Below are positions 5,792 through 14,600 of a stretch of 22,312 bases of DNA, piece by piece. The position numbers and the translations under genes are program-made. The stretch is taken from the IMG/VR virus record IMGVR_UViG_3300025771_000219, positions 1 to 22,312 of that record. The stretch is one strand, 5' to 3'. Every line of letters starts with the position of its first letter. Within the stretch, counting starts at the first letter, position 1. The DNA is from a virus. A model generated the notes under the pieces. That model was given only the letters and a program-made list of their open reading frames with translations, was not told where the DNA came from and made no database searches.

Positions 5792-8467
5792 ATGGCAAAC
5801 ACTGAATCATGGGATTGGACCAGATTTTATCCTGGTGTAAAAGGTCGCCATAACGTACTTCACGATTATAATCTTTACAACTATAATTTTGCACTAGTAG
5901 CATTATCTGCGAATCAACTCGAAAATCCCGACAGTTATAAAAATCAAATTTTTACCAATGGAAAAGAAAATCCAGGATTTTATGTTGTTGCTAGATCCGG
6001 CGGATATGGTAGAGATAACAGTACCGGAGGATACAAACAATCAGGTGGGTCTCGAGATAAAGATATTTTCATACAAACTGTTCGTTTTGAAACAGTGTGT
6101 GGAATAAACAGCATGGGTAACAGTAACCTAACCAGAGGAACAATGACTTTTGTTGAACCGTTTGGTGTTGCTGGACTGTATGAAGAATTATTTGCCGCCG
6201 CAAAATTTGCAAAACACGAGAATTATATTAGAGCACCGTTTTTATTAGTGGTAACATTTGTAGGTAGAACTGTTGACGGAGATGCTGTTATTCCTGAAAA
6301 GACAACTAGACATATTCCTATAATGTTTACAAAAAGTGACATGACTGTTACGGAAGCAGGTGCAGAATATAATGCAGAATTTGTAGCATACAATGCGATG
6401 GGAGGATCAAATATAAATCAAACACTATGGGATGATGTCGAAGGAAGAACGAGAGAGACTGAAACAGTAGAAAGTGTTTTGACTCATTTGTTTTATCAAC
6501 AAAATGAAAAATATGAAAAGATGATAACAAAAACTCAGGAATCTGAACAAGCCAAAGGTAAAAATGCGTCAGCCTTTGTGGCAGAGAGAATTGATAAAGC
6601 AAGAGAAATAAGAGGGCAATCAGGCAAGGGGTCAGAAGTACCAATTGATGCTTTTGTTCCTGAAAAATGGTGTATTTGGTTTGCACAAGATTATTCATCG
6701 TTCCCTCCAACGGTGGGTCCGGGCACCAAGATGACTTACAAAGATTGGAAGACAAAAGCAGAATTTATAATTGACACAGAAAAATCTACTCCCGGAAGTA
6801 GCAGTGCTCCTTTTACTAACAAATTTGCAGAAGCAAACTTTGACACAGACTCGGGTTTTATACCAACACCAGGTCTAAAAATTAAAGATTTTGATAAATC
6901 AGTTGATGACGAAACAGACAAAATAAAAGCGGAGCAAGACAAAATTAAAACCGCACAAGGTGTTCTTACTGGTACAATAAATGCGTACAAGGCTACAAAA
7001 AAATCGTTAGTAGCAACAGCAAAATTATATATTACAATTCCAGAAGAAAAGAAATCAAGTTCTCCTGATATTAAAGCAACGTCGGCACCAAAATTTCTAA
7101 TAGAAGAAACGACCAAGCAAACACAAGAACTAGAAAAAATTGCAACATCTGTTGCTTTAACTCCGCCAACGGTGCAATACGTTAAGGATGATCAACCACC
7201 TGCAAATACTACTCCGACCACAAAGGATACCCCAACTGTTGCAACATTGATGGCTAAAATTACAGAATTAGATGGAGAAATTAAAAAACAAGCAGGAGAG
7301 ATTAAAAAAGCACAAGAAGCCATTGAGGCTAGTAGCAAAACGGTTGGAACACTTAAAGCCACACCATATACACTGTTTGGTGAAAAGGCAAGTCCATGGA
7401 GTTTCAAAAAAGGATTTAACTTATCAAACGCAATCCATCTTCTAATAGCAAATTCATCCTATATGAAATTGTTTACAGATGCAGGCAAAGTAAATGAAAT
7501 AGCACAGAGCGAATATATACCTTGGTATAAAATTGATATCGTACCGAGAATAATAGCATTTGATGTTGTAAAAATGGATTTTGCTTATGAATATCATTTT
7601 ATTGTTTCCCCTTATGATATACATTATAGTAAATTTCCTGGACTTCAAATTATTTTTTCAACAAGAAAATTAAGAGAAAGAGCAGTAAGAGAATACAACT
7701 ATACCTACACAGGAAAAAATTTAGATGTTTTAAGATTTGATGTTAGATACAACAATTTGTTCTTTACACCGATGTTACTAGTTCCGCCGGAAGAAGAAGC
7801 AAGTTCATCAACGGAAAATGCAGTAAAAACAAATAATGCTTTTATGCCTAAAACTATGTACCAAGATGCAATCAACAACCTACAGAATGGTGTTTCAAAT
7901 TATTTAGGCGCTTCGGGTGGCTTGCCGTCACAGATGATTGAAAAAAGTCAATATAGAAGAACACAGGTTACTAACAGGGCACAAATTGCTCAAACCCTGC
8001 AGGATTTTCTTTATAATCCACCAGCAGAGCAAGCATTAATTAGAGCAGAGATTACTATAATAGGCGACCCTGTTTACATAATAGGAAGCGGAATAACTGA
8101 AAGACCAAAATTAAATTCAACCGATCCTATAGTTGAAGATACGGGAGAAATGAATACATTTACCAGAGAGCCTGATATAGTTTTTAGTCTAAGGTACCCT
8201 GACGATATTCCTACTGCTTCAGAACTTGAACAGGGGGTTGACGTACAACAACGAATTAAAGAAGGAGGCCTAAGCGGTCTTTATCAAGTTGTAAAAATTG
8301 AAAATATGTTTGAAGAAGGAACATTTACACAAACAATACATGGTTTAAGAAGACCAAATCAAGAAAAAGATTATGAGAATCCGGGTCGTAGGACCTTCTT
8401 AAAAACAGACGGTTCAGACAATAAGGATTATAAAGCAAATAACGAGTGGTCAAACAGAGGAAGATAA
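5792..8467 (+). CDS. Large virion structural protein, possible baseplate hub component
   Basis: An 891-residue protein; I do not recognise a T4 counterpart with certainty. Residues 1-230 are beta-rich (start W-D-W-T-R-F-Y-P; Y-N-L-Y-N-Y-N-F-A-L-V-A-L near 27-39). Residues 363-520 differ sharply: rich in K, E, A, T and P, with two helical heptad-like stretches (about 366-400 and 480-512) that look like coiled coil around a Pro/Thr linker. The C-terminal third is globular again, with G-D-P-V-Y-I-I-G-S-G and, near the end, G-L-Y-Q-V-V-K-I-E-N-M-F then F-T-Q-T-I-H-G-L-R-R. That last pattern (glycine, a tyrosine strand, then F-T-Q-x-L/I) is common in tail hub proteins of the gp27/Mu gp44 kind, so a hub role is suggested but not shown. 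GGAGGAG gives a strong ribosome site. Confidence 0.8.
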   Translation: MANTESWDWTRFYPGVKGRHNVLHDYNLYNYNFALVALSANQLENPDSYKNQIFTNGKENPGFYVVARSGGYGRDNSTGGYKQSGGSRDKDIFIQTVRFETVCGINSMGNSNLTRGTMTFVEPFGVAGLYEELFAAAKFAKHENYIRAPFLLVVTFVGRTVDGDAVIPEKTTRHIPIMFTKSDMTVTEAGAEYNAEFVAYNAMGGSNINQTLWDDVEGRTRETETVESVLTHLFYQQNEKYEKMITKTQESEQAKGKNASAFVAERIDKAREIRGQSGKGSEVPIDAFVPEKWCIWFAQDYSSFPPTVGPGTKMTYKDWKTKAEFIIDTEKSTPGSSSAPFTNKFAEANFDTDSGFIPTPGLKIKDFDKSVDDETDKIKAEQDKIKTAQGVLTGTINAYKATKKSLVATAKLYITIPEEKKSSSPDIKATSAPKFLIEETTKQTQELEKIATSVALTPPTVQYVKDDQPPANTTPTTKDTPTVATLMAKITELDGEIKKQAGEIKKAQEAIEASSKTVGTLKATPYTLFGEKASPWSFKKGFNLSNAIHLLIANSSYMKLFTDAGKVNEIAQSEYIPWYKIDIVPRIIAFDVVKMDFAYEYHFIVSPYDIHYSKFPGLQIIFSTRKLRERAVREYNYTYTGKNLDVLRFDVRYNNLFFTPMLLVPPEEEASSSTENAVKTNNAFMPKTMYQDAINNLQNGVSNYLGASGGLPSQMIEKSQYRRTQVTNRAQIAQTLQDFLYNPPAEQALIRAEITIIGDPVYIIGSGITERPKLNSTDPIVEDTGEMNTFTREPDIVFSLRYPDDIPTASELEQGVDVQQRIKEGGLSGLYQVVKIENMFEEGTFTQTIHGLRRPNQEKDYENPGRRTFLKTDGSDNKDYKANNEWSNRGR

Positions 8468-8480
8468 TAGGAGAAGCAAG

Positions 8481-9176
8481 ATGTTTCCAACAAGTGCAGA
8501 AAATAAAAAAACAGAACCAGCAGATCAAGCACAAACAAATATACACAAGAAACCTACCATAGTAACTGTGCCATCCAATGCTTCTTCCAAAACTAGTTTA
8601 ATTAGTGCGGCACAAGGAACAGGAACAACTGCTGTTGGCTCGGGAGTTATTTCAGGAAGTCAGGCCGCGGCCAAAGGAGCCGATGCGGTTGCAACAGCAA
8701 AAGCAAATGTACAGAAAGTAAAAAGTGCAATCGCTACAGCACAACAAGCGGCAAGCGATCCTGTTGGTTTTGCTTTAAGTGCAGTACAAGCGGCAACTGG
8801 ATTTAGCATTCCAAGCAGTCCAGAAGGAATAGCATCTTTATTAGGAAAATTTGCAGAAAAACCAGATCCAAGAGGTGACGGAACAACTGATATATCAAAA
8901 GAGAAAAAAGAAGGATCTAGCGTATTAAGTAAGTTAGGTGATGTTGCAAGTTTAAATCCAGCAGATGCATTATCTAAAGTAACATCTGCGGCAAGTCAAT
9001 TTGTGCCCGAGGGAGTAACAGAAGCAGTAAGTAGTGTTACTGAAATAGCATCATTGGGCGGAGTACCTGTTGATAATGTTGTTAGCACTGCTGTCAACAA
9101 AGTTACACAACCTGTACAATCTAGTTTACAAAAAGTAAAAAATGTTACAGATAGTACACAAGGAATTATAACATAA
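8481..9176 (+). CDS. Ala/Ser/Val-rich protein of unknown function between hub-like and gp5 genes
   Basis: A 231-residue protein that I do not recognise. The first 45 residues are polar and probably disordered. The rest is Ala, Ser, Val, Thr and Gly rich with repeated short helical segments (A-A-K-G-A-D-A-V-A-T-A-K-A near 62-75, S-A-V-Q-A-A-T-G-F near 100-108, V-T-E-A-V-S-S-V-T-E-I-A near 181-192). There is no cysteine, no clear transmembrane segment and no signal peptide. A good ribosome site (AGGAGA) precedes the ATG, 13 bases after the previous stop; the end overlaps the gp5 start (TAATG). The coupling to gp5 suggests a partner in spike or hub assembly, a minor virion protein or a chaperone; this is inference. 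Confidence 0.7.
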   Translation: MFPTSAENKKTEPADQAQTNIHKKPTIVTVPSNASSKTSLISAAQGTGTTAVGSGVISGSQAAAKGADAVATAKANVQKVKSAIATAQQAASDPVGFALSAVQAATGFSIPSSPEGIASLLGKFAEKPDPRGDGTTDISKEKKEGSSVLSKLGDVASLNPADALSKVTSAASQFVPEGVTEAVSSVTEIASLGGVPVDNVVSTAVNKVTQPVQSSLQKVKNVTDSTQGIIT

Positions 9177-11140
9177 TGGGAAAAGGTATATTCGCAAAAC
9201 ATTCTAAAACATTAAAGGTCACTGCACCTAAGCATTTCAACGAGTTGCATGACACATTATTTGATGTATTAGTAATGGGCCAGGTAAAAGAAATTGGTGG
9301 TATTGATTCTTTTAAAGTAAAATTATTAGGAAAACAATATACTGATTCAGATCCTATTACTGTAAGGCAGTTATATCCATACATTAGTAGTAAGGATAGA
9401 AACTACGTAGGTTCTGATGCTAAAAAATTTGATGATTCACAAACATCATCGGGATTTATTCTACCAACACCAGAAATAGGAACACAAGGATTAATAGCAC
9501 TTGCAAACAAAAACTCAACAGAAGGGTTTTGGCTAGGAGGTATTATGCCTCCAGGAATAGGACACACTATTCCAGACTTTTCAACAACTTCTAATATAGC
9601 GGCCGAAAAAAGTAAATTAGATGAGTACGCAAGTGGTGTAGGTTTACCAGCATCAGAAATTCATTATTCATCTAATGATGGTTCAACAGAACCTACTAAA
9701 TTAAAAAGAGCAATTCATCCTTTTGCAGAAGTATTAAAAAAACAAGGTCTGTTGGTTGATACAGTTAGAGGACAAACAACATCAAATCTGTTAAGAGACA
9801 AAAGAACAGGAATTGTTGGATTTAATACTCCTGGAAAGTTTGCTGAAAAGAAAGATTTAATTGATGTATCTATAAATTACAAAAAAGAAAAAAGAGAAGC
9901 ACGTCTTACTAATTTAGGCGGTCATACATTTACAATGGATGACGGTGATTTTCTTGGAAATAATAATTTAGTTAGAATTAGATCTAGCAAAGGTGCTCAA
10001 ATACTTTTACATGATACTGAGGAAATAGTTTACATAGCAAATCAATCCGGCAGTGCTTGGATAGAAATGACAGCAGACGGCAAGATTGATGTTTATGCCA
10101 AAGACAGTGTAAGCATTCATACAGAAGCAGATTTTAATTTTCGTGCAGACAGAGATATTAATTTTGAAGCAGGCCGTAATCTAAATCTAAAAGGAACAGA
10201 AAGAACTTATTTAGAAGCAAGTGAATTAAGATTGCTTGGAAAAATTGATGGTAGAATAGAAACAAGAGGACCTTTAGACATACAGTCAGACGATGCAAGA
10301 ATTTCTGCTTCAGACTTTTCTTTAAGCACCGATAACCTAGATATTAGTAATAAACTAAACACAAGAATTAGAACGGGCGAAATTGATTTGGTTTCACAGT
10401 TTGGTCAACGTTACAGTGCAGGTACAGGTATTGAATTTAAGACCAACTTGCCTGAAAATCAAATTTGGAATAAGGTAACGTATAATCCTCAGAGAACATA
10501 CTACAAAGGCAACACTGTTGTTTTTGCAACACAATTCTTTAAAGCATTAACACAAACCACATACCCTTCTAGCAATAACGCACCGGTACCGCCGCAAGCA
10601 GGCGAGTATTGGGAAATAGTTCCTCCGGTTGTACCAAAGACCACTCATGCTGACTTTAGGATTGATACGAATATTGTAGGACCATTGGAAGCAAAGTTTC
10701 AAGTTAATAGTAAGCACGATATTAGGTTGACAACTTTAAAGGGTAAAGTACAAGTTGTCGCAGTTACAGATACAATTGATATAACATCAACGAAAAATGT
10801 ACATATTGATGGACTTCAGGTACATCTTAACTTGCCAGGCCCAGGAGCATTACCTTCTGATCCTATTGCAATATCAGCATTAGGCATACCTACACCTGAT
10901 TCTAAAATTCCATTCGACACAGGTGCTGAAATGCCGTATAACGTTCCTGCACTTGGAGTATTTCCTAATGAAAAGACTGATAATACTCTGGAATGGAAAA
11001 AAGGTTACTATGCATCGGACACACCATTGATTAGCATAATGAAACGTATACCAATGCATGAACCATGGTCTGGACATGAAAGTAGAGATAAGAGTCTTTC
11101 ATCTAGTGCCTACACTGACATAGAAATAAGCGGTAAATAG
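9176..11140 (+). CDS. 5: gp5-like baseplate hub and spike protein without lysozyme domain
   Basis: A 654-residue protein. T4 gp5 forms the trimeric spike under the hub that pierces the outer membrane. Residues 30-128 look like the N-terminal OB-fold (V-M-G-Q-V near 33-37, F-I-L-P-T-P-E-I-G-T-Q-G-L near 94-106, G-F-W-L-G-G-I near 117-123). Residues 130-250 contain G-L-L-V-D-T-V-R-G-Q-T-T-S, seen in marine phage gp5, but nothing resembling the T4 lysozyme domain. Residues 265-410 have the short alternating strands of the triple-stranded beta-helix (I-D-V-Y, I-N-F-E-A-G). A carbohydrate-binding-like module (428-485) interrupts the helix, more strands follow (about 493-545), and the C-terminus carries I-P-M-H-E-P-W-S-G-H-E (near 627-637). 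It is coupled to the previous gene by TAATG; AGGAA about 11 bases upstream is the ribosome site. Confidence 0.85.
   Translation: MGKGIFAKHSKTLKVTAPKHFNELHDTLFDVLVMGQVKEIGGIDSFKVKLLGKQYTDSDPITVRQLYPYISSKDRNYVGSDAKKFDDSQTSSGFILPTPEIGTQGLIALANKNSTEGFWLGGIMPPGIGHTIPDFSTTSNIAAEKSKLDEYASGVGLPASEIHYSSNDGSTEPTKLKRAIHPFAEVLKKQGLLVDTVRGQTTSNLLRDKRTGIVGFNTPGKFAEKKDLIDVSINYKKEKREARLTNLGGHTFTMDDGDFLGNNNLVRIRSSKGAQILLHDTEEIVYIANQSGSAWIEMTADGKIDVYAKDSVSIHTEADFNFRADRDINFEAGRNLNLKGTERTYLEASELRLLGKIDGRIETRGPLDIQSDDARISASDFSLSTDNLDISNKLNTRIRTGEIDLVSQFGQRYSAGTGIEFKTNLPENQIWNKVTYNPQRTYYKGNTVVFATQFFKALTQTTYPSSNNAPVPPQAGEYWEIVPPVVPKTTHADFRIDTNIVGPLEAKFQVNSKHDIRLTTLKGKVQVVAVTDTIDITSTKNVHIDGLQVHLNLPGPGALPSDPIAISALGIPTPDSKIPFDTGAEMPYNVPALGVFPNEKTDNTLEWKKGYYASDTPLISIMKRIPMHEPWSGHESRDKSLSSSAYTDIEISGK
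10457..10630 (+). other. Carbohydrate-binding-like module in gp5
   Basis: Residues 428-485 of the gp5-like protein show the pattern W (431), Y-x6-Y-Y-K-G-N-T-V-V, F-F-K-A-L, then a Pro/Asn-rich loop and Y-W-E-I-V (W479). The spacing of aromatic residues around G-N-T-V-V resembles small carbohydrate-binding modules of the family 5/12 type. It interrupts the beta-helix. Assignment is by pattern only. Confidence 0.45.
11132..11139 (+). promoter_or_regulatory. GGTAAATA box five bases before the gp25 start
   Basis: GGTAAATA lies five bases before the ATG of gp25 and differs from NATAAATA at one position. The same eight bases with the same spacing precede gp6 (11610-11617). If it acted as a late promoter, transcription would begin at the ATG and give a leaderless message. 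It may equally be chance, as it overlaps the last codons and stop of gp5. Confidence 0.25.
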
Positions 11141-11144
11141 AGTT

Positions 11145-11585
11145 ATGGGACAGTATAAAGAAATAAACATACAAACAAAAACTTCTAATGTAAACAATGC
11201 TACGAAAGTATCGCAGTTTTACAAAGGAATATCTACGATTAACGAAAATTCAAAGTCATTTTCTTTATATGACACAGAACTAATAAAACAAGATATTCTT
11301 AATCATTTTAACATACGCAAAGGAGAAAAAATATATAATCCGGAGTTTGGTACTATGATTTGGGGTATACTGTACGAACCACTTACTGAATCAGTTAGAG
11401 AAAAACTAATGGAAGATGTTTCAAGAATTATTGCGGAAGATCCTAGGGTCGATGCACGTAACATAATCATTGAAGAAAAAGGGTATGGAATACAAGTGTT
11501 GTTAGAACTTGAATTTAGTGCTTATAACCACATTGAAACAATGGTCCTAAAGTTTGATCGAGACAGTGGTTTAAGCAGTCGGTAA
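11145..11585 (+). CDS. 25: gp25-like baseplate wedge protein
   Basis: A 146-residue protein of the GPW/gp25 family. T4 gp25 (132 residues) joins gp6 and gp53 in the wedge core and is related to a sheath-binding part of type VI secretion (TssE). Visible features: F-S-L-Y-D-T-E-L-I-K-Q-D-I (39-51), the hallmark G-E-K-I-Y-N-P-E-F-G-T-M-I-W (60-73) with Y-E-P-L (77-80), and E-D-P-R-V (98-102) before a final beta strand pair. The N-terminal 30 residues are extra and polar. The gene follows gp5 by four bases and has only a weak ribosome site (AGAG), so translation may depend on coupling. Gene order gp53, gp5, gp25, gp6 is that of T4-like marine phages. Confidence 0.93.
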   Translation: MGQYKEINIQTKTSNVNNATKVSQFYKGISTINENSKSFSLYDTELIKQDILNHFNIRKGEKIYNPEFGTMIWGILYEPLTESVREKLMEDVSRIIAEDPRVDARNIIIEEKGYGIQVLLELEFSAYNHIETMVLKFDRDSGLSSR

Positions 11586-11609
11586 TAATATACGCAGTTT
11601 ATAATTTAA

Positions 11610-11617
11610 GGTAAATA
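11610..11617 (+). promoter_or_regulatory. GGTAAATA box five bases before the gp6 start
   Basis: Second copy of GGTAAATA followed by five bases and ATGG, here in the 37-base gap between gp25 and gp6. The AAGG at 11608-11611 could serve as a ribosome site but is 11 bases from the ATG, longer than usual. See the matching copy at 11132-11139. Confidence 0.25.
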
Positions 11618-11622
11618 TTTGC

Positions 11623-14600
11623 ATGGCAAGTTATGACAGACAAAACTCACTTTTAGTTACAGAAGACTGGTCTAAGATCTATCGATCATTCACAGACGCA
11701 GACTTTACAGCATATGATTTTCCTACTATTCGTAGGACAATGATCAACTACCTACGTAAGAATTATCCAGAAGATTACAATGACTATATTGAATCAAGTG
11801 AATATCTTGCACTTATTGACGTTATTGCATTTTTAGGACAAAGTTTAAGTTATCGTGTTGACTTAAATGCTAGAGAAAACTTTATTGAAACTGCTGAGAA
11901 AAAAGAAAGTGTGTTACGACTTGCTAGACTTGTTGGTTATAACAACAAAAGAAATGAATGTGCAAGCGGAATTTTAAAAGTTACAGGAATTCAAACCACA
12001 GAAAATTTAACAGATAGTTCAGGAACTCCTTTAAGAAGTAGATTTATAACTTGGAACGATGATTCAAATCCAAATTGGTTAGAACAGACAATTACTATTA
12101 TGAATAGTGCATTTTCTGGATCAACAATTTACGGTAAACCTAATTCGTCTGAAATTATTGGCGGAATACAAACTGATTTATATAAAGTAAACAGTAACAA
12201 CACAGATATTCCTGTTTTTACTTTTAGTAAATCAATTAACGGTACACAAACTCCATTTGATGTGGTTAGTGCTAAAATTGATTCAACAAACATTAGTGAA
12301 GAAACTCCTTTACCAGGGAATACATTTGGATTGTTATATAGAAATGACAAAAAAGGAAATAGTTCTGAGAACACAGGATTCTTTGTACATTTTAAACAAG
12401 GAGAATTAGTTACTTCAGATTTTACAATTAACGATCCTTCAAACAATGAAATCATTAATCTAAATACTCCAGACATAAACAATTCAGATGTTTGGTTATG
12501 GGAATTAGATCAGTTTGGAAATTACAAAACCGAATGGACTAAGTTAGACAGCACTATTGGCAGTAATGCAATATATAATTCTATTTCAAATAATAATAGA
12601 AAAATTTATACTGTTGTTTCTAGAGATTTAGATCAAATTAGTTTGAACTTTGCTGATGGAAATTTTGGTGATCTACCTAACGGAACTTTTAAAACATATT
12701 ACAGAATTTCAAAAGGTGCAACTTACACAATTAGACCTGCAGATATGCAAAACATTGTTTTAGAGATTGGTTACACAAGTAAGTCAGGACAACAAAATAC
12801 ATTAATATTGCAATGTGCTTTACAGTCAACAGTGACAAATGCAAGTGCAACAGAAAGTGTTGATAACATCAAACGTAATGCACCACAGGCCTACTACACA
12901 CAAAATAGAATGATTACAGGAGAAGATTATAATACTTTTCCTTTAACTTCAAGTCCACAAATTGTTAAGGCAAAAGCAGTTAACAGAGCAAGCAGTGGAA
13001 TTAGTAGACAGTTTGAAATTAAAGATCCAACAGGAAAATATTCAAGCACCAACATAATTGCAGACGACGGCATAATTTATAAAAATGATTTTGAAGTTGA
13101 TTTTGCATTTACGTTTTCATCTAGAAACGATGTATTAGGTGTTCTTAGAAATAGAGTCGAGCCAATTATTGCCGGAATTGCAACAAAAAGTTTTTACTAT
13201 GATAAGTTTCCAAGGGTTAACACCACAGGACTTAACATTGATTGGGTAAAGTCAACAAATACGACAGGTGGAGTTACTGGTTATTTTAGAAATACAGTTA
13301 ATGGTGCACCAATCACTGTCGGATCATTTACTGGAAACAACTTCAAATTTATTGCAACTGATTCAATGATTAAATTTGTTCCTCCAAGTGGGCGATACTT
13401 TTTACCTAATGGCGAGTTAACAACAACAAAAACAAAAACTACTAGAGATTACATCTGGGTTAAAGTTTTAAATGTTGTTGGTGATGGTTCAAATGGCGGA
13501 TTAGGAGCGTTGGATGACGGTACTGGTCCTATTATATTAAGTGAAGTTATTCCAGCACTGTCAATACCAAGTGAAATTATTCCTAATATTGTTACTGATT
13601 TACCAAGCGATATTGAAACAGAAATAGTTGACCTAGTGTTTAACTATAAAAACTTTGGAATCAGATACGATCAATCAACACTTACTTGGAAAATTGTAAC
13701 AAACGCCAATGTTAACACTATTGATCCTTTTAGTTTAGATAGAGAAGGTGATATATCTGGAACAAAAGCAGATAAAAGTTGGTTTGTATTATTTGAAACA
13801 GACGGTGAAACTTACACAGTTACATATCGTGGATTAGATTATAGATTTGAAAGTGAAAATCTAGTACAATTTTATGTTGATGCAAGAGGAAAGACATACG
13901 ATCCTAAAACAGGATTAGTAATCAAAGATCAAGTTAAAATTTTAAAAGTTAATGAAGATCCAATATTGGATACTATATTAACAAAAGATTATCCATGGGA
14001 AATCACAGGTACTATTAGAAATCCAGATGGATTTGAAGATACTAACAGAGTAGAAGTCAATTTGTATGATTCTGATGACGACGGAATGATTGATGATCCA
14101 GACAGTTTTATAAATGTTGTTGCACCCGATTCTGTTGACGTTAGAGGATATAAAGATAAATTTGTTTTCTTTCAAAATACTGTAGTTGATAATGTTACTG
14201 TTGCAAAAAAAGTTTCTGCAACCAACTTTATAATTTTTGATAAAGAAAGCAGTATTCCTGCACTAAGTGATTATACAAATGGACAATTATTTTATTTCTA
14301 CGGGTCAACAGAAAATGTTGTAAAGAGTTACAATTCAACAACAGGTTCTTTAGATTTACAAAATTCTTATTTTGCAAAACCAGGCAGAGATGGTGTTAAG
14401 TTTCAATATATTCACAATGCTGAAAATGATCGTAGATTAGATCCAAGTAAAACAAATATAATTGATTTATATATGTTAACTGAAGCATATGATGATTCTT
14501 ATAGATATTATATCAACAATGGCGGAACAAAACCAGAAGAACCAAGTTCAGAACAACTTAGAAGTCAATTTGAACCTGCATTAGAAAAGGTTAAATCGAT

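Noticed and set aside
6990-7010. A7 run as a programmed frameshift site in the 891-residue gene
   Set aside because: It lies mid-gene in Lys codons with no overlapping downstream frame to enter.
6736-7407. Minus-strand frames opposite the coiled-coil region of the 891-residue protein
   Set aside because: Hydrophobic shadows of Lys/Glu/Ala-rich codons.
11586-11622. Possible terminator or separate promoter between gp25 and gp6
   Set aside because: No hairpin with T-run; TATAAT at 11600 has no -35 box at a suitable distance.
14100-14120. TATAAATG and similar near matches to the late promoter inside coding regions (also near 6411, 9871, 14826)
   Set aside because: One mismatch each, not upstream of any gene start, and expected by chance in AT-rich sequence.
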